From the NCBI GenBank assembly GCA_000497125.2, contig CM035316.1, positions 1,192,001 through 1,256,000 on the forward strand: 64,000 bases of DNA. Direction: 5' to 3'. Shown one piece after another: positions 31,139-40,603 of this stretch; the stretch's first letter is position 1, and every line of letters begins with the position of its first letter. A program made the position numbers and the translations under genes. The notes below the pieces were generated by a model. It worked only from the letters and a program-made list of their open reading frames with translations. It ran no database searches and was not told the DNA's origin. The stretch comes from Spironucleus salmonicida (Eukaryota; Fornicata; Diplomonadida; Hexamitidae).

Positions 31139-32257
31139 TCACTGAAGCAGCACCGCCGCGAGGACGAGCGCCGATATCGCCAGCGGCAGCCCTCTCGCGC
31201 CGTCCGCCACGCAGGCGCCGTCCACGAGCGTCTCGTTCTCGCCGCACTCCTCCGGGTCCGGGGTCGGCTCGGGGTCAGGCGTGGGCTCCGGGTCCGGATC
31301 TGGGGTGGGCTCCGGTTCGGGGTCCACGATCAGGTCGTCGAACTCCTCCTTGCCGCGCAGGAAGATCTGCTGCCCCACGAGCTCGCACACGGCGCCCTGC
31401 TGGAGCACGACCGGGAGCTGGGCGTGGTGGGGGAAGTAGGTGTAGTTGTAGTAGGCCTGCTGGCTCGCCTCGACGAAGTAGTGCTGGTCGCCCGCCTGGA
31501 CCACCGAGCAGTTCGCCACCCGCGACACGCCCGCCTCGGGCTTCACGGGCCTGCCGTCGCACAGCACGCCGGCCGCCTCCACGAAGAGGCCCGCCGCGTC
31601 GAGCCGGAGCTCGTGCATGCGGCGCTTCTCGCCCACGACCCGCTCGGACTGGACGAGGCGGAGAGCGCGCTGCACGGTCTTGCCGCTGTGGCAGTTGAAG
31701 ATCTTGTAGGCGATGGGCTCGCTGAAGGAGGCGTTCTGGAAGAACTGCACCTTGCTGGGCTGCTGCACCCCGCACGCGTCCTGGACGGTGCAGCGCCGCC
31801 GCGAGTGCATGAGCGCCGTCTCGACGTCGCAGACGTTCGCGCCCAGCAGGATCTCCATGCGGTTCAGCTGGCGCTGGGCGTAGAGGTTGGTGGAGTAGGT
31901 GATCTCCTGCCGGATCTGCAGGGTGGACACCGCGCCGTTTATCTGGAGGAAGAGCGTCTTCACGTAGGTCTGGTACACCAGCTCTGGCGGCACCTGCTGG
32001 GCGAGGCGCAGCCGGAACAGGTTGCAGCTGTCCAGGACCAGCGTCTTGGGGCCGGCGAAGCAGACCCCCGCCATGTCGTTGAAGCTCGCATTGATGCGGA
32101 TCGCGGCGCTGAAGTCCGCGTACTCGGAGACCAGGATCTGGGCCTCCTGGAAGGGGACGAAGACCAGGATCTCGTCCCGCGTGGCGTACTCGGCGTAGGC
32201 GGACGAGTTCGAGGTGATACGGGGGCAGTTCGTAACGAATGCTAGCACCTGCATCAT
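31139..32257 (-). CDS. GPI-anchor-like surface protein with PEPTPD stalk (block B, copy 1)
   Basis: 372 residues from ATG 32255-32257 to TGA 31139-31141. The ectodomain (1-310) has scattered Cys and several N-x-S/T sites. Residues about 315-343 are a Pro/Asp/Glu/Thr repeat (PDPDPEPTPDPEPTPDPEE) forming a rigid stalk. The last 17 residues are hydrophobic after ADGARG, as in GPI-attachment signals. The N-terminus MMQVLAFVTNC is a weak signal peptide; the frame is open upstream to an ATG 81 nt earlier (MIPANRTLQ), which does not improve it. The family is not recognised. It is neighbour to the cysteine-rich membrane protein, divergent in neither copy but adjacent and codirectional, pointing to a surface-protein pair. 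Confidence 0.6.
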   Translation of the reverse strand: MMQVLAFVTNCPRITSNSSAYAEYATRDEILVFVPFQEAQILVSEYADFSAAIRINASFNDMAGVCFAGPKTLVLDSCNLFRLRLAQQVPPELVYQTYVKTLFLQINGAVSTLQIRQEITYSTNLYAQRQLNRMEILLGANVCDVETALMHSRRRCTVQDACGVQQPSKVQFFQNASFSEPIAYKIFNCHSGKTVQRALRLVQSERVVGEKRRMHELRLDAAGLFVEAAGVLCDGRPVKPEAGVSRVANCSVVQAGDQHYFVEASQQAYYNYTYFPHHAQLPVVLQQGAVCELVGQQIFLRGKEEFDDLIVDPEPEPTPDPDPEPTPDPEPTPDPEECGENETLVDGACVADGARGLPLAISALVLAAVLLQ

Positions 32258-32364
32258 TTCCAGCGTTGGTACGAATACTGCGGGTATCTACAGATTTTGG
32301 AGGGTAGTATACTATAGTGTCCTGTTAGCCGGAATCATACTAAATGGAGGGTCACTCGGGAATC

Positions 32365-34107
32365 TCATGACATGTCGTGGGCATGAGGCGTGCCGGTCAT
32401 CCTTTGGACAGGTAGATCAAGCTGGGGAGCTTTTTTCTTATTCCGCATGCTTTTCAGAATTAGCACTACAACCAGGATTGTGATGGCAATCACTGCTAGC
32501 ACACCTACGAAAATACCTGTGATCTATCCTCCGGACATCAGCTGCGTGCACTGCTCCGGGTTGAGCGTGCAGTTGACGCATTCGCCGTTGACCATTTCCG
32601 CGCCCACGGTGCACGCCTCGCACGTTCCCCCGACTCCGCACATTGAGCAGCTCTCGACCAGGAGTGCATCGCATAGGCAGTGCGCGCCCAAGGGAATGGA
32701 TGCGCAGGAGCTGCACTGGCCTTCGCTCAGATAGTTGCCGGGCGTGCACGTCTTGCAGGCGGACCCCGTGCAGCTGGTGCAGCGCTGGATCAGGGTCCCG
32801 GCGCAGTTGCACTGCTCCCCCTCCGTTATCTACTCGCAAGGGCTGCACGCACCGTCCTTCAGGAAACGCCCAGGCTCGCAGGCCTGGCAGTCGGTCGCGT
32901 TTGTGCAGGTGCTGCAGTCTGCAATACAGACGCGGCATACGTGCACGATTAAAGTACTGTCGCAGTATTGACCATCGGCGCACGGGGTGGTCTTCTCGCA
33001 GTTGAAGGGGGCGCACTGCTTGTTCTCCAGGATGTACCCCGGGATGCACTTCCCGCAGCCCTCCAGACCGCATGCGTCGCAGTTCATGTATGGATTGCCG
33101 AGGCAGATGCAGGTCGATCCTACGATGCTATCCGCGCAGTCCTTGCACGAGCCCCCTACCAAAGAGTGCCCGTTGATGCACTACGAGCAGGTATCGCCAT
33201 CGCAGCCGCCGCAGTTCTCAATTTTCTGCGCGCCGCACTGGCAGCTCATCCCAAGCGGCGAGGTTGGCTGGCACGCCTTGCATGACCCTGATGCCAAGTA
33301 ATCTCCAACCTTACATTCTGTGCACGTACGTGAGCCGCCCGAGCACTTTACACAATTAGTATAGCATTCGGTACATACATTACCCTTTGTGGTAAACATT
33401 TCGCAGAACTAATGACTTGTGCAGTCGGTGTCGTTCTTGCATGCGTCCACAAAGCATTATCCGTTGGCTACTTTTCCACTCGGTAGGCAGGTTTGGCAGG
33501 TGCTTTGCTTTGGGTAGCATGCAGTGCAGCCACCTTGCTGTTTGTTCTGGCACTGGCACTTCTGGTCGAACGTCGTCATGCTGCTGCATGCTTGGCAGGT
33601 ATTGGCTTCGGTGATGAAGAAGTCGTTGTTGCACTGCTAGCACTTCAGCTAGATGTCGCACTTGAAGCAGTTTGACGGGCACGGCGTGCAGGTATTGGAT
33701 GCGTTCAGGACGAACCCAGGCGGGCAGGTAATGCAAACTTTTTCTGCCGAGCAGGTGAGGCAGTTGTCAGAGCACTTCTTGCACATATCGTTATCTAAGT
33801 AGTACCCATCCAGGCAGACTTAGCAGGAGGTTTCGCTGGTGCAGGTTTTGCAATTAGCCTGGCAATTAAGGCAGGCGCGGTCCTTGAGAAAGTGGGTATG
33901 GGTGCATTTGACGCACTAGCTGCCTTTACCACCTTCGCAAACTGCACAGTCTTTGCGTATGATGGAGTCACTATGGCACTGGCAGGAGGTTCCGACTGGC
34001 ATGTCTTCGTTGCATTTTTAGCACGTAATTTGGTCCTTGCCTGGATTTAGGGGGCAGTAAAAGTTTTGAACGCACCCGTTCATAGTATCAGAGCAGTTTC
34101 CACCCAT
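32365..34107 (-). CDS. Cysteine-rich membrane protein (CRMP/VSP-like), block B, copy 1
   Basis: 580 residues from ATG 34105-34107 to TGA 32365-32367, with about ten TAR Gln codons. Dozens of CxxC pairs fill residues 1-525 (CKTC, CLTC, CQTC types, GNVCTECYTNCVKC), as in diplomonad variant surface and cysteine-rich membrane proteins. One TM segment (about 529-550) precedes a short basic tail SMRNKKKAPQ. The tail is not the CRGKA of Giardia VSPs. No signal peptide is visible at MGGNCSDTMN; the frame stays open upstream for 70 codons without one. Likely exposed at the cell surface. Compared with copy 2 it differs at five residues inside about ten (NDTDCTSHQFCEM versus NDSDCKTHQFCDI). Confidence 0.85.
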
Positions 34108-34493
34108 TTTCAAGGGAAAGAAGCGAGTGATATCTAATGTTTAAATCTAGTTATAGTGTGGATTATTTTTAAATTTTAGTCGTATTGCAGTTATACTTAT
34201 TTAGGGGCAATAGCTTTCGATTCTGCGTGGCGAAATATATGCTATATACCTAAAAATATAAGTTAACTTTAGTTTTTCTAACTAATGTATAACCGATATT
34301 ATAGATACAGACTCCATAAATCAAAACGTAGAATTTTATGCTAATATAGGTTCAGCATAAAAATAGTACATTTACTAGGAGGCCGATGTTTCCAATACCG
34401 CGTATTACCCAAACCCGCGCCATCGTTTACTACCGAAACCAAAAACTCTTTCGTATTACCTCCATAGTACTGTATAATAGCGGCAGTACCTGA
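34108..34493. other. AT-rich intergenic stretch inside block B1
   Basis: About 385 bp, AT-rich, conserved almost base for base with 48026-48411 in copy 2. It separates the divergent DUF523 and cysteine-rich genes and presumably contains both promoters. No gene identified, apart from the upstream open frame of the cysteine-rich gene. Confidence 0.5.
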
Positions 34494-35044
34494 ATGGACG
34501 CAGCCGCCTGGTTCCACGACCCGCGCTACGCAGCACCCCCGATCGGGTCGGAGCTCATAACCCCGGAGCTGGCCGCACACTTCCCCCTGGCTCCCTGCTG
34601 CTCCTCCCCAACAGGGCGGCGCACCGCGACTACCCCGGAGTTCCCCCGGCCCAGTTCGCCCTGCGCCCGGAGCGGCCCAAGATCGGAGTATCGGCCTGCC
34701 TGACGGGCGAACGCTGCCGGTACGACGGGGGGCACGCCGCCCAGGACCTGGAGCGCTACGCCGGCCACGCGCTCGTCCGCTTCTGCCCCGAGCAGCTGGG
34801 CGGGCTCCCCACGCCGCGCGAGCCGGCGGACCTCTGCGGGGAGGAGGTGCTGACCCGGTCCGGGACGAGGGTGACCCTGGAGTTCCGGCGGGGCGCGGAG
34901 GCGGCGCTGCAGGGGCTGCTGGCCGAGAACGTGGTGCTGTGCGTGCTCAAGCGCAAGAGCCCCAGCTGCGGGGTGGAGCGGGGCGGCGTCACGGCGAGGC
35001 TGCTGGAGCGCCACGGCTTCGCGTGCGTGGACAGCGAGCGCTGA
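34494..35044 (+). pseudogene. DUF523 family gene, frameshifted copy (block B, copy 1)
   Basis: Starts at the same ATG as the intact copy 2 (MDAAAWFHDPRYAAPP), but a C run at about 34585-34590 has five C instead of six, so the frame shifts after AAHFP and ends at TGA 34701-34703. The rest of the family domain stays open in the correct frame to TGA 35042-35044: GVSACLTGERCRYDG, CPEQLGGLPTPREP, CVLKRKSPSCG. This copy is therefore broken, or the run length is a sequencing error. A change nearby gives PPIGSE versus PPNASE in copy 2. Confidence 0.75.
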
Positions 35045-35123
35045 GGGAGTGATACTTGCAATCTGCTTCGGGCCGACCCGCCGCTCCCAAAATATATCCC
35101 GCCGTTTCTTTCCGCCTCGCAAA

Positions 35124-37031
35124 ATGCAGGAAGTGCGCGATTCCCAAGGCGAGGAGTACGCCTCCAAGATCGCCCAGAACCCCTTCTCCCTCACCTCGGA
35201 GTTCGACGTCTACCGCGCGCGGGCGGCGGCGAAGCAGGAGAAGATGACGCAGATCCAGTTCCAGAAGGCGACGCCCATCCAGAACCGCCTCAACTTCGCG
35301 GCCCGCAACGCCATGCTCTCGCTGAGCTCGGACCGGCCCCCGAAGCCGCTCAGCAACGCGATCCTGACGGGCGCCGACCCCGATATCCAGCAGCTGGCGC
35401 GGACGGTGCGGCAGCAGAAGCTGGACCTGCACGCGCCGAGCTTCACGGGCAAGTACGCCCACCTCACCGGCCAGGACAAGCTCTTCCTCGAGGGGCTGGT
35501 GCGTACCAACGGCGCGGGCGACAAGCTGGACAAGTTCCTGGAGAAGCAGAAGGACATCTTCCTGGTGGAGCTGAGCCTGCAGACCAAGCAGCAGGAGATC
35601 GACTCCCTGGACGGGGACGTGAAGCGGCGCGAGATGGGGCTGCAGCAGCGGTCGGACGTGCTGGACAGGGAGATCCAGCAGTTCGACAAGGACGTGCGCC
35701 AGAGCGACCAGCAGACCATCTCGTCCGTGCTGCAGCAGGAGCAGGCCATGCGGGCGAAGACGCAGAAGCAGGAGCAGATCCGCCAGCTGTCCACGCAGCT
35801 GATCCAGATGAAGAGCGAGATCAACAAGCAGGAGCTGGTGCTGCTCCGCTTCTGCAAGTACCGCCAGTTCGTGCAGGAGCTGCTCCCGGCCGCCGAGCGC
35901 AACCAGGTGCAGCGGGACCAGGAGCGCTACGCCGACCAGCGCAAGTGCATCGCCCTGTGCTGCGAGCGCTTCAGCACCTGCGACGGGCTGTGCCTGGAGT
36001 GCTTCGAGTTCACGCCCACCGGCTACGACTTCTCCCCGCAGCTGCAGGCGGACCCGGCGCCCGCCTGCCCGCACGCGAACTTCGTGAACTACGCGAAGAT
36101 CAACGCCCTGGACCAGGAGTTCCTGGCGCAGAGCAACGAGGCCCTCAGCCAGCTGGACGAGAACAGCAAGAAGATCGCCCTCCGGGGCATCGCGGACCCC
36201 GCGGCGTACACGGAGTACTACAACTTCCCCACGAAGGACCCCGGCATCCCGGACTACACGGCGGTGTGCATGAACGGCTTCGTGCGGGAGCCGATGACGG
36301 TGCAGTTCAACAACTCCTTCGAGTTCATGAACACGATGCGGCTGATCGAGGCCAACAACTTCTACCTGGTGGAGAACCTCCAGGAGACCGACAACTCGAT
36401 CGACCACCAGAAGCAGCTCTCGCAGGCGCAGTTCAAGAAGGCGGACCAGGAGGTGACCTCGCTCGCCAGCCAGCTCGAGCGCCTCAACTTCCTCAACCTG
36501 GACACGATCTCGAAGCAGCAGAAGCAGACCGGCATGACCGACGAGCAGTACAACCGGCAGATCGAGGAGATCGCGAAGATCGACAACCTGGTCAAGTCCT
36601 CGTACTCCACCGTCGTGAGCGCCATCTCGGAGTAGCTGCGCAAGGACCCCTCCTGCGAGAAGTTCTCGTCCTACTCCCAGATCGCGGACCTGCAGTCCAT
36701 CGGCTCGCTGTCCATGCTGTCCTGGATGGAGGGGCAGCTCGAGCGGCTGGCCCAGCGCGTCTTCCTCATCAAGGCGCCCGACTTCCGCTTCCGCTTCGAG
36801 CGCCAGATGGAGCGCAACCGCCGGAAGAAGGTCGCCCAGACCAAGTTCGCCGCGAAGGAGGAGGCCCGCAAGCTCAAGATCGCGCGCACGCAGGAGCGCA
36901 GCCAGGAGCCGATCCGGCGCTGCGACGTGCGCGACGTGAAGTTCATGAGCTTCGGGAAGCAGAAGCGCAAGATCGGCGGCGAGCGCAAGGTGGAGGAGGA
37001 GGGCCACGTTGAGGCGGGCTTCTACGAGTGA
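35124..37031 (+). CDS. CFAP100: CFAP100-like (CCDC37/MIA1) axonemal coiled-coil protein, block B, copy 1
   Basis: 635 residues from ATG 35124 to TGA 37029-37031; one TAG near codon 504 is Gln. The N-terminal NPFSLTSEFDVYRARAAAKQ resembles the CFAP100 N-motif. Residues about 145-270 are a DUF4200 coiled coil (FLVELSLQTKQQEIDSLD, KSEINKQELVLLRFCKYRQF), ending in FVQELLP like the family YK.FLD.L.P. A Cys cluster (CIALCCERFSTCDGLCLEC) follows at about 273, then more coiled coil and a basic C-terminus. Known role: CFAP100 and CFAP73 form the MIA complex linking inner dynein arm I1 regulation on flagellar doublets. A CFAP73-like gene is at 62805. Copy 2 differs at D/E in GADPDIQ. Confidence 0.75.
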
Positions 37032-37076
37032 GCGCGTGTCCGACCGCTATATGGCAGCCGCCCTTCCGCTCCGTAA

Positions 37077-37517
37077 ATGTCGCAGCGGCTCATGAAGGAC
37101 ATCAGGGAGCTCCACGCAGCGGTGGAGGACGGCGAGCTGGACGAGGTCGAGATCACGCAGGACGGCGACCAGTGGGAGCTCGCCATCCCGGGCCAGGGCG
37201 CGTACGCCGCGGGGGTGTTCCGCGTGGGCTTCGCGGCCCAGGGCTTCCCGAGCGAGGCGCCGGTGCTCAACTTCCGCACCAGGATCTACCACCCCCAGGT
37301 CAACGCCGACGGCACCTACTGCTCGAAGCTGCTCAACCCCGCCAACTGGAACAAGTTCACCACCCTGCGCCAGCTCGTGGAGGAGATCATGGACCTCTTC
37401 ACGCAGAGCGACTTCCCCAACCCCAGCAACGCCGAGGTGGGCGCGGCCTTCAAGGCGGACCGGCAGAAGTACCTCGCCACCTGCAAGGAGTGGGTGCAGC
37501 TCTACGCCAAGAAGTGA
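37077..37517 (+). CDS. E2 ubiquitin-conjugating enzyme, UBE2L3-like (block B, copy 1)
   Basis: 146 residues from ATG 37077 to TGA 37515-37517. The UBC fold runs throughout: VFRVGFAAQGFPSEAPVLNF, then IYHPQVNADGTYCSKLL with catalytic Cys82, then NPANWNKFTTL and DRQKYLATCKEWVQLYAKK. The region after the Cys (W...., DR.K......E....Y..K) is closest to UBE2L3/UbcH7 among E2s I know. The HPN tripeptide that supports catalysis reads HPQ, so the oxyanion Asn is replaced. Role: transfer of ubiquitin or a ubiquitin-like modifier in cytosol or nucleus. It follows CFAP100 by 45 bp. Identical protein at 45001-45441. Confidence 0.85.
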   Translation: MSQRLMKDIRELHAAVEDGELDEVEITQDGDQWELAIPGQGAYAAGVFRVGFAAQGFPSEAPVLNFRTRIYHPQVNADGTYCSKLLNPANWNKFTTLRQLVEEIMDLFTQSDFPNPSNAEVGAAFKADRQKYLATCKEWVQLYAKK

Positions 37518-37801
37518 TGCTAATCGTAATTTGTTATTCGTACTTAACTATGCATTTAATCTGGTTAACTATATACTTGATCACAGAACTTCATACATAT
37601 TACAGTGTATATTAGGAATAATCATTTGGTTCACACGCGTGATGTTGCGCCCGGCCACCCGAGTCTACTGTGATACGTAAATCAAACGAGTCAAAGCAAC
37701 TTTCACCATAATATAATTTATATATGCTGTGCATATAATATTTAGTCGAGTGGAATAAGTCCACTATATTATACAGTATACACACAACGTTATCCTGCAA
37801 A

Positions 37802-38080
37802 ATGGTGCACAAGTCGCAGCTACTAACCCTGTGCGGGGTCCTGTTCTCGCTGGTCGTTGACGTGCTGGTGCTGGTGATGTTCTCGCTCCAGTACGATGCC
37901 ACCAAGTCGCCGTTCAACCTGGCCTTCATCGCGCTCTCGGCGGTGTTCCTGGTGAGCCTCTCGGCGGTGTTCGGGGTCCTCCTCGTGCGGTACTGGCGCT
38001 AGAGCTCTCCCAAGGCGGTGGGCAAGGGGATCCACAGGGGGCTGGTCTCCAGGGAGCAGGAGCAGGTTTACATCGCGTGA
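37802..38080 (+). CDS. Small two-TM membrane protein (block A, copy 2)
   Basis: 92 residues, same protein as at 25214-25492, including the in-frame TAG (Gln). Two TM segments and a basic tail. The bases just before the ATG differ from copy 1 at four positions within about 25 bp, the densest difference in the block, so expression of the two copies could differ. Function unknown. Confidence 0.65.
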
Positions 38081-38304
38081 GTTATTGTCTTCAGTGCTGC
38101 CGCGTGCCGGAGGGGTGAGGCGGGAACTACTCAGTGCGGGAGCGAATAAGTAGCGCTCCAGCGGCCGCGGCCTGCAGTAAATATATACGTTACAGGTGCG
38201 CGGCCAAGGGCGGAATCTGGTTATTATACGGCGTTTAGCCCACTCCCCAGAAACCGAACTTTGGGCTTAACTGCGCTATATACTCAGATACGCTCAATCT
38301 TAAA

Positions 38305-39849
38305 ATGGGACGACTCAAGCTCCACGAGACCTCGGGCGTGCTGGTGGCCGCGGCGACCTCCCCGGCGCAGTTCCTCTACGCGCTCTCGGCCTCGCACGTG
38401 AACAACAACCTGCCCATCCTCTCCAACTCCCTCGGGATCTCCCTCTCCACCGCCTCCTGGATCATCAACGTCGAGCTCATCGTCGTGGTCATCACCGCCA
38501 CCATGACGGGCAAGCTCTGCGACCGCTTCGGCACCTCGCTCGTGATGTCGCTCGGCACCGCGGTCTTCGCGGTCTTCAACCTGCTCTTCCTCTTCGGCGC
38601 GGCCGAGACCTCGCTGCTCGTCGTGCTCATCCTGCGGTTCCTGGCGAGCGCGGGGCTGGGGCTCATGCTGCCCGCGAGCACCCCGCTGGCCGTGCAGCTG
38701 GTGAAGAAGGGCAAGCTGAACGTCGCTATCGCGATCATGTCCATCATGGTGCCCTTCGGCTTCATCCTGAGCAGCCTCATCGCGGGATACGTGGCCCAGT
38801 ACGGCAGCTGGCGCTACATGTTCGCCATCGTGGGCGGGCTCTCGCTGCTCTACCTCGGCGGCCAGCTGCTCGTGCTGCCCTACAAGGAGAGCGCACGGAG
38901 GCGGGTCCAGATCGACTTCCTGGGTGTGATCATCCTGTCGGTTGGCCTGACGCTGTTCATCGTCGGGCTGACGTCCTTCGCGCAGCAGCTGCTGCCCTGG
39001 TGGGGGTCAGCGCTCCTGCTGGTCGCCTCGGTCGGGGTGCTGGCCTTCTTCGCGTTCTACAACATCAGGCTGTCCCGGGCCAAGGTGTTCCCGCTCGCCG
39101 TGTTCAACCGCTCCACGGTGGTCATCGAGGTCATGATCTTCATGATCAACGTCCTGGGCTACAGCGAGCGCTTCCTGATGCCGTACATCTTCATGGTGCT
39201 GCTGAAGCTCCCTCCCGGCCGCGCCGGCATCCTGATCTCCATCACGGGCTGCTCAACCTTCGCGTTCGCCCCGCTCGCGAGCTTCCTCTTCGTGCGCGTC
39301 ACCACGCGCCGCCTGCAGTTCATGCTGCACGCGCTGTACCTGGTGTTCGTCCTCCTCAACATCCTGAACCTGCAGCTGGTGCAATCCGCCGTGTTCTACA
39401 CCGTGATCACCTTCGTCACGATCGGGCTCACGACCGCCTCGACGATCATCTCCACCAACTACAACTTCTCCGCGGTGCCGCCCGCATTCCAGAACACGGT
39501 GGGCGTGCTGAACCAGCTCGTCACGAACGCCGGGCACTCGGTGGGCGTCACTCTCGCGGTGCTGGTCAACAACCTCTCGACCGACCCGGGCCAGGAGCTC
39601 ACCTTCAACTCCGCCACGATCACGGTAGCCGCCTCCGGGGTCGTCGCGGTGGCGGTGGTGGCCACCTCGCTGCTCCTGAGCCTCTTCCAGTTCGAGCGCG
39701 GCAGGTGGGGCTACTCCGAGCGCCAGTCCGCCCGGACGAAGACCTTCGACGAGAACCTGCTGGGCGACCACGAGGTCCTGGAGGTGGAGCAGTTCGGCCA
39801 GGAGAAGGACTAGGAGCCCGCCTTCACCTACCGCGGGCTGCTGCTGTGA
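38305..39849 (+). CDS. MFS transporter, DHA2 (14-TM drug:H+ antiporter-like), copy 2
   Basis: 514 residues from ATG 38305 to TGA 39847-39849, with the same terminal TAG (Gln) as copy 1. It keeps motif A GKLCDRFGTSLV and about 14 TM segments. Differences from copy 1 include SNSLGI versus SSSLGI, SSLIAGY versus SSLVAGY, and LAVFNRSTVV versus LTVFNRPTVV, all in or near membrane segments. Both copies look functional; whether substrate range differs cannot be seen. Confidence 0.85.
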
Positions 39850-39876
39850 GGTTCTTTTGCGATACATATACCAGTC

Positions 39877-40476
39877 TCACTCAAAGCTCTCCGCGCTCGC
39901 CGACTCCTGCCGCAGCTGGCTCAGGAGCTCCTTCCGCTCGCTCAGCATCTCCAGCTGGTGCGCCATCGCCAGGATCTGCAGGTCGCGGTGGCCGACCTCG
40001 TGCTGCGCGTGCAGGAGGTCCTGGTTCATGGCCGCCTGCACCCGCTGCAGCTCCTCCAGCCGCTGCGCGTAGAACTCGGTCTGGCCGGCCACCTCCTGCC
40101 GCAGCACCGCGTTCTGGGCGTTCAGCAGCGCTATCTGGTGCGCGAGGCTCTGCTGCTGCACCCGGGCGTCCTCGAGGAGCCGCGCCTCAACGTCCTGCTG
40201 CGCCTGCAGGAGCTGCGCCCGGAGGCCCGCCACCGCCGCGTCCCTGTCATGGGCGATGCTCTAGCGGTGCAGCTCGTGCGACTTCGTGAGCTCAGAGATC
40301 CGGTTCCGGAGCTCGCAGTTCTCGTTCCGCGCGGTCTGGAGCTGGAGCGCAGCGGCCTCTGTGGCTGCCTGGTGCTGGCGCTCCTGCAGGTCCTTCTCCA
40401 GGTTTTGCCTCAGCAGCCTCTGGTTCTCGGCCCGCAGGCTCGCCAGGATCGACGACTCGATGTGCTCCTTGCTCAT
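39877..40476 (-). CDS. Coiled-coil protein (block A, copy 2)
   Basis: 199 residues from ATG 40474-40476 to TGA 39877-39879, nearly all coiled coil, with the same in-frame TAG as copy 1. Differences: MSKEH for MSEEH, LLRQNLEK for LLRKNLEK, and TEAAAL for TDAAAL, so substitutions concentrate in the first 45 residues. Function unknown. Confidence 0.65.
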
Positions 40477-40603
40477 ATTTTATATTTTATAAATAAATAA
40501 ATAATAATATAATAATAATATAGTTAATACGAGTAATATCATATATAATATAGTATAATATTTGCTTTTATTTCAAAATCCTACTTTCCATTCCCACTTC
40601 ACA

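Larger units (their letters stand above)
28281..37541 (+). repeat. Block B copy 1 (9.3-kb inverted repeat of 44977-54238)
   Basis: Paired positions sum to 82519 from 28281 to about 34585 and to 82518 thereafter, showing a near-perfect inverted copy with one net 1-nt indel (in a C run at about 34585-34590). Homology includes the AT-rich intergenic stretch at 34108-34490, and ends at the TGA of the coiled-coil gene on one side and about 25 bp past the E2 stop on the other. The block holds eight genes. Substitutions are few, with a local cluster near 33400-33430 in the cysteine-rich gene. Confidence 0.9.
37658..40494 (+). repeat. Block A copy 2 (direct repeat of 25070-27906)
   Basis: Same orientation as copy 1, constant offset 12588. 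It begins about 117 bp after the end of block B1, so B1 is bracketed by direct A copies. The right end stops at the start codon flank of the coiled-coil gene, after which AT-rich unique DNA begins. Confidence 0.9.

Noticed and set aside
29624-32245. Very long antisense ORF (873 codons), repeated at 50274-52895
   Set aside because: It overlaps well-supported genes on both strands of block B and has the Arg/Gly/Ala/Pro/Leu-rich composition of a GC-biased shadow frame.
34989-37007. 672-codon antisense ORF over CFAP100, repeated at 45511-47529
   Set aside because: Leu/Arg/Glu-rich shadow of the coiled-coil codons; the sense strand has recognisable DUF4200 content.
25070-40494. Blocks A and B as transposons or a composite mobile element
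   Set aside because: No transposase, integrase, reverse transcriptase, terminal inverted repeats or target-site duplications seen; cargo is ordinary cellular genes.
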